A stretch of DNA of 64,000 bases from Sympetrum striolatum. Lineage: Eukaryota > Arthropoda > Insecta > Odonata > Libellulidae. Shown here in pieces: positions 58,691 to 64,000 of this stretch. The first letter of the stretch is position 1; the number at the start of each line of letters is the position of its first letter. The stretch covers positions 35,865,849-35,929,848 of the forward strand of contig OX388345.1 of assembly GCA_947579665.1 (NCBI GenBank), written 5' to 3'. A program made the position numbers and the translations under genes. Under the pieces are notes generated by a model. The model had not been told where the DNA came from. It did no database searches and saw only the letters and a list, made by a program, of their open reading frames with translations.

Positions 58691-60104
58691 AAAAATAAAA
58701 CTTTTTATACAAATATTCTTAAACATGATCCCATCCCATGATCCACTTAGAGAAATTTTCTTAGCTTGCAATAGAAAAACTTAAGGGAGGAACTCTGTTT
58801 TCAAGCAACATTTAGATAAAGGAATCAAATTTTCAAAATTTAAAATCTATTTATTAACTTTCTTAAACATGTATACGTGTCTTCTAGATGAAAATATTAA
58901 TACCACAGCTGTTATTCAAACATTTTACATACGTACATAGTTAAAATTTCCCCATTGAGTCGTTGTTGATTATAGAGATATTTCATTCATACAGTTGAAA
59001 GAGTAACGTACTCAGGCTTTCACTATCTAACGTTAAAGTATGCGTAGAAATTATCATAATTGATTCGGGTAAACTTAAGATTAGGAGGTGTTTACGCTGG
59101 CACAGCGACTTCGATTCAATGATCCGTAGAGCATTTCTCCTTTCTACGACAAAACCGCTTCGCCTGCTGAATAGGAAACCTTTCTCCTTTGGGAAAACCC
59201 TTCCTCTAATATTGAAAAGAAAAGTTTCTGAAAGGAATTCTTCGGGGAGAAATAGAATAACAAAGAAATTTCCGATTTAATGAGGACAAAGAAGAGCAGA
59301 CGAAGACGATTCCTTTCGGCCAAATATTTTATTTTAATAATAATTAAGCGGGTGTTATTTAACCAGGAAATAATAGGACATCGACAGGTATTTTCCCTAA
59401 CAATCAACACAGTAACACGTACTCCTAAGGTTTATTCAAATGAACATCAACAAGATTATTTGTTAAGGTTTACTGCTATAGTATTACGGTACTTTTTCTC
59501 TCTTAAAATTGGTAATTCTCATCACGAGCTTCAAAGAATGTTTATCTCTCCAAGATTTCAAACGTGTAATTTCTTATGGGATAGCTAGGCATTGCTACAC
59601 GTGCATGCCAGATTGCAGTTCGAGTATGAAATTTACTATCAGCTATAGATCAAATATGTTACGCTATCAGTGAATATGAATTCGTTTCTTTAGAACTGCC
59701 AGATACTGTCTCTGGAAACCACATCGTAATTCCTGCTAGATTACTTATTACCCATTAAAATCAATATCATTATACTATTTTTCTATACTCACGTTTTAAT
59801 AAATTTTCATTAAGGTTATCAATTAATGGCATCTATAACAAATATAACAACGGTATTAAATCTGTTACAGAATTCGATGACAGTCAGGAATAGTAAATAA
59901 ACTACTTAAAACACACGATAAATTACAAGACAAATCTTTTTACGAAGAAATAAGAACAATTATAAACAAACTACTGGTAAGAGAATTTCAATTTATGGAC
60001 AATGACTAGCTTTTACCAGAAACGAGCACGATTAGATCCCTGAAATTAACTGCCGGTAGCTACTTTGTTTTCAGATTTGGTCGTTCCCGCAGAAGTGTCA
60101 ATAA
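58691..60104. other. AT-rich non-coding DNA
   Basis: No supported gene. The overlapping frames at 59144-59588 lack motifs. Confidence 0.45.
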
Positions 60105-60470
60105 ACGGTTTCGAAATATCACGTAAAACGTTTCATAATAGCTTTAAGTAAAAATGGAAATAAAAATTCTCGTACAATTCCACAGCAGACACATACAAAA
60201 AGTATGTACATGTTTCTACATGTTTCGTTTCGAGAATATCACACAAAACATTCCATAATAGCTTAAAGTAAAAATGGAAATAAAACTTCTCGCACTATTC
60301 CACAGCAGACACATACAACAAGTATGTACATGTTTCTACATGTTTCGTTTCGAGGATATCACACAAAACATTTCATAATAGCTTAAACTAAAAATGGAAA
60401 TAAAACTTCTCGTGCAATTCCACATCAGACACATACAACAAGTATGTACATGTTTCTATATGTTCCTACA
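60105..60470 (+). repeat. 120-bp tandem repeat, about three copies
   Basis: Units at about 60121, 60241 and 60361 align at a period of exactly 120 bp with about 90-95% identity. Each contains AAAATGGAAATAAAA, CACAKCAGACACATACAA and GTATGTACATGTTTCTACAT. The third unit decays at its right end, where TACATG-type words multiply. Because 120 is divisible by three, an open frame is preserved between units. It is a minisatellite-like array. Confidence 0.9.
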
Positions 60471-60918
60471 TGCTTCGACATGTATCGCTATCGAACTAGC
60501 ATCATCAGGCCAAACTATTTTTCCTATTTTTCAATACATAGAAGTAAAAAAGGCGGTTTGGGCTAAGTTAAAGAGTAGAAAATTAACACATCGAAGGCTA
60601 GCGAAACATGTCACAAAATTAAATCTGCTGTGGAAGAGTACGAGTAATTTCATTACCATTATATTGGCTTTCCACGAGGTAACACCCCCGCATATTGAGT
60701 TTAGCTCAAATAAACATCGCACATTTCCCGCAATAACACTAGCCATTAGTTTCAACGACCTAAAACCAACGGCAAATCGAAAGAAAAGCTCATTACGGCG
60801 CGGAAAGTTTTGCAAGCTAACCGTATCGCAACGGCAAGAACAATTGCTTCCTACCTTCTCCTCCGAGCTCCTTTCCTTGCTCCACCACCATTTCTTCATG
60901 TCTTCCGACGACACCTGA
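60394..60918 (+). CDS. 174-codon ORF of doubtful status
   Basis: An ATG inside the third 120-bp tandem unit (AAAATGGAAATAAAA) opens a frame of 174 codons. The first 35 residues derive from the repeat (MEIKLLVQFHIRHIQQVCTC...). The remainder comes from a GC-richer segment and is Ser/Lys/Leu-rich, with no recognisable domain, signal peptide or membrane span. A 127-codon minus frame overlaps it, which suggests a locally stop-poor composition. It is longer than expected by chance for this AT content, so it is listed, but homology and expression evidence are lacking. Confidence 0.2.
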   Translation: MEIKLLVQFHIRHIQQVCTCFYMFLHASTCIAIELASSGQTIFPIFQYIEVKKAVWAKLKSRKLTHRRLAKHVTKLNLLWKSTSNFITIILAFHEVTPPHIEFSSNKHRTFPAITLAISFNDLKPTANRKKSSLRRGKFCKLTVSQRQEQLLPTFSSELLSLLHHHFFMSSDDT

Positions 60919-61200
60919 CAGCGTCCTCAGACACACTAAAAGAGACAACCGCTCCCTGCGAGGGGAGCCTCGCCCTTCGGTGAGGTCGATTGGTTAGAAG
61001 GAGTCGGAAGTGGAAACACAATCCGTGATCAATGGCATATCCTGCCTTGACGGCATCTCAACTGAAACTGAGTCCGCCACCAACGTCTGGGTACCCTCTC
61101 TCTCCCTCCCCCGCCCCCCGCCTTTCCCCGCACTTATCTCGCGAGTTTTGATAAGGGTCGCCCCCACCTCGCTTTTGATTAGGGGAGTTTGCCAATAGAT
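60919..61200. other. GC-rich, pyrimidine-tract island
   Basis: It contains the small hairpin CTCGCCCTTCGGTGAG near 60969 and a CT/C-rich run CCCTCTCTCTCCCTCCCCCG near 61092. CGCGAG and several GATAAG/CTTATC motifs also occur. It is much GC-richer than its flanks. A promoter or enhancer is plausible; GATA-type sites are suggestive but short. Confidence 0.3.
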
Positions 61201-61721
61201 AAAGGATGCTAGTCGCGTGCTTTTCCTTCCTCTGGGATGGGTCGCAGGTGGGAGAGGATTCTTCCCAATGTCAGGAATGTGATTTTTTCATTATGTGTGA
61301 GTCATGGGGATCATCGCTGGCCTTTTGATAAGAGATAAAATTCTTCGCTGATTAACAAACAATGCATATAGTGGGTGGATGAAATTGATCGCTCCTATGA
61401 CCGAATCTAACACATATACATAATTTGCAGAGTTGATGTAGTTACTTATTTTTTGTTTTAATACATGTGTATTAAATTATAAAAAGTATATCAATGGTTT
61501 ATTTTGTAAAACTGATATCAATATTGTGATATTTTATTTTCTATATTAGTTTTATATATACTTGTACAATAGAAAGAGGGCATCTTTATGCCCGCTCAAT
61601 AAATTTACACTATTCTCCTATCTTTACAAACAGATGATTTATATTATAGGTACTAACTATGTACAAACTATGCACACTCTATATACATGCATTGTTAGTG
61701 GCCTTATTCAGTGCATATGCC

Positions 61722-61965
61722 CCCTTTTAAAAATGTCGGTAAGGTCTTTATCAAGGCGAGATCAGTACTGAGAAGTCTCTTCTTCCACCTTCGTCTATGA
61801 TATTAAGAAAATATGTTATGTGTAGGTGATTAGAAATACAGAGTAAGACTTTATATGAAGTGGATGCAAAAAACCTAAGGTATCTTAGGAAAAAAGAGCT
61901 AATTCAGGCAAACACTCACAAAGAAAGGGGTGTCAAAAACCTGCGCAAATCTCTTGATAGAACAA
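61722..61965 (-). mobile_element. retroelement family B 3' end, divergent copy
   Basis: AAGGTCTTTATCAAGGCGAG, then AGAAGTCTCTTCTTCCACCT, CACTCACAAAGAAAGGGGTG and TCAAAAACCTGC match the family in order. The trinucleotide tail has been lost. Confidence 0.6.
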
Positions 61966-64000
61966 TGTTAGAGAGCTTTACGTCTGTTTTTGAGCTTTAA
62001 TCGATAAGCTATCTATTTTAGCCTGCCCTATCTTATAAATCATGACACGGAATGATTCTTTGTTAGGCAATATCATAAATATCCTACAGGAAAATTGATC
62101 CTACATTATTCATGTTTATCTCCCTTAGTCTAAAACATAATATTGTCCCTCAAAAATTAAGTGCTCAGGCCCCTCTAAAGATGACTGCTGAACATGCCAT
62201 TGCATGCTGTAATTGTTTTGATAACCTTATTGTAAAAGCTGTTCCAGAAATAAAGCAATGCACGTATGTTTTATAAACACATCAACTTAAAAATAATTTG
62301 TTCTCATCTCCAAGTTTCGGTGGAACACTCCAATAAATATATCTTCAAGGAATAAAGGAGTAGTTCGTTGGTTATAAGATGATCATGTGGTACTTATGTG
62401 CTCCATCTCTACTTACTGGAAGGATGCCATTGTACGAAAAGAGGAAGAATGTCATGCACTCACTCTGTCAACATTTTATCTCCGCGACTCGCAACTTGTA
62501 TGAACATGTTAAGGCAAAAATATTCGTCACATCAGAAGGCTTTCCTAGTATTTAAAAACTATTTAAAGTGTTAGAATCATACAAAGATTATCTAATAAAC
62601 CATTATCGCTATTTAACGCTCAAACGTATTGCTGAAAATTTGGCTAAGTCCAGTTTATGTTTACCTATATAAGACTACAGAAATAATTGTATACGTGAAG
62701 AAAGATCAGATATTTCTTTTGTAAATGAATCTGGTTAAAGCAGTGGTAGACGAAAGGCAAGTGAGCTAGGCAAACGTTTTAGAACAAAGTGAATTGATCC
62801 TTTCTATGTAAATGACTCTAAGGTAGGTCGAAAATTTACTCGCCGCTCTTCACACGTTTGATTGGTAAAGTTATACTTATCAAATTTAAAAACTTCCTCT
62901 TCTTTTATTTCCCAAAAAATATTCCTTTAGTTGAAATGGCTTTTAACATTGATATAAGTGCAATGTGTGCCAAAGCTTAGGCCTTCGAACTATGGTAAGT
63001 GGGAAGTAACTTTGTTTTAACCTTTTTGTTATGAAGTTGATGATGCTTCAGTATGCGAAAGGTGGCAAACTACTTTCTTTGTGGAAGGTATATACTAACT
63101 AGAAAACATTAATTCGGCCGAGTATCGTATTTACATACTGATAATTCAATTAAAAACATTGCTTTGAAGTAAAAAATATACTGCACCTTTATAAGCGGAA
63201 ACCGCAAAACCATACTCTGGATTCGTTTACACATAGTTCATTAAAAATTTTCTCTACATAACTTCTTCCTCTGCTTTTAAACTACGGATTCAAATGAAAT
63301 GTAAACATTGCAAATATTAAGAAGTGGAGTGGCCTTCCTGTCATGACAGGAGCATATTCAGTGTGATAATTTCTTGCCTATAGTAACCCTATTTCAAGTA
63401 TAAGAAATCTTTGTTCCGACTAAGGGCCAAGTTAAAGATTTTACTGTGAGTGCATGATATATCGTTGACTTTATATTTCGAGAATTGAAATATGAAACAG
63501 TTTTGAGGACAGATTTAAAATTGAAAATAAAGAAATGAAGCATATATTAATTGTTATGCATGTCCTAAATAAGTAAGAGCATTATTCTTACATCTACCGA
63601 AAATATTTGCCAATACATGCTTCCGATTTTCTAAATAACTTTGAATGCAAATTAACCTCAAGATGAAATTTAGCATACAAACGATACCTCAGTATTTAAA
63701 TAATATAGTAATAATAGTACGTAATAATGGAGATTGGTCATAATTTTACTATAATTTTGAGTAGTGTGAATTAATGTTAATTAATCTGGAATCAAAAATT
63801 TTAATTTTAATCTTCTTTCATTGCACCATGCGTTTGATGGTATACATTCTGTACCAGACATGTAATATTCAAGCTAGACAATTTGAAATCTAGTTGTTAC
63901 ACCAAATGCTATGGGCTGATCGCAAAATACCTGTTTAAAGTAAACTTTCTTTCGTATTTTCCAGTTAAGCAATAATAAAAGTGAAATGATTCATTTATAG
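61966..64000. other. AT-rich non-coding DNA
   Basis: No supported feature to the end of the window. Confidence 0.5.

Noticed and set aside
1..64000. Bacterial or viral gene cluster, operon, rRNA or phage module
   Set aside because: There is no dense run of same-strand ORFs, no ribosome-binding-site pattern and no recognisable prokaryotic or viral gene; the spliced exon and the LINE/SINE content indicate eukaryotic DNA.

Overview
This window looks like nuclear DNA from an arthropod or similar invertebrate with a large, repeat-rich genome. It is strongly AT-rich. There are no operon-like gene runs, and the one convincing coding block is a GC-rich exon bounded by spliceosomal splice sites. The repeats fit an invertebrate genome: non-LTR (CR1/Jockey-type) retrotransposon 3' ends, tRNA-derived SINEs, an hAT-like non-autonomous element and several fold-back elements. 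I cannot name the species. No rRNA, functional tRNA, CRISPR array or bacterial gene cluster is visible.

Layout. 1-8.3 kb is mostly anonymous AT-rich DNA, with one possible 62-codon membrane microprotein ORF (1391-1579, minus) and two short dispersed repeats. 8.3-16.6 kb holds three copies of one repeat family (A), a CpG-dense block (10.7-11.2 kb), an hAT-like element containing a (TA)34 microsatellite, a TATA-box-like site with a possible small secreted ORF, and a LINE/SINE 3' end. 16.6-26.8 kb is nearly featureless apart from small hairpins and a degraded tRNA-like repeat. 26.8-39.7 kb carries three 3' ends of one non-LTR retrotransposon family, two of them with recognisable but broken reverse-transcriptase C-terminal sequence. 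It also holds a tRNA-SINE inverted pair, other hairpins and a possible Tc1-like transposase fragment.

The functional core is a 654-bp internal coding exon on the minus strand (39900-40553). Both ends are phase 0, and a second in-frame GTAAGTGC donor inside it could remove an acidic, Ser/Thr/Ala-rich 124-residue segment. Its protein family is not recognised. A retrotransposon 3' tail lies only about 45 bp upstream of its splice acceptor. The rest of that gene probably lies outside the window or in exons too short to see, so much of the flanking sequence may be intron.

43.9-44.3 kb holds the most distinctive structure: a 370-bp fold-back element with GC-rich arms built from 15-bp and 26-bp repeats, a G-quadruplex-prone core and a 9-bp direct repeat at its borders. 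44.3-64 kb is AT-rich intergenic or intronic DNA with further LINE/SINE tails, a 152-bp fold-back, a perfect 21-bp hairpin, a 120-bp tandem repeat running into a 174-codon ORF of unknown status, and a pyrimidine-rich GC island near 61 kb. I found no convincing new multi-gene system. The points most worth checking are the fold-back element, the alternative donor and the repeat-derived hairpins.
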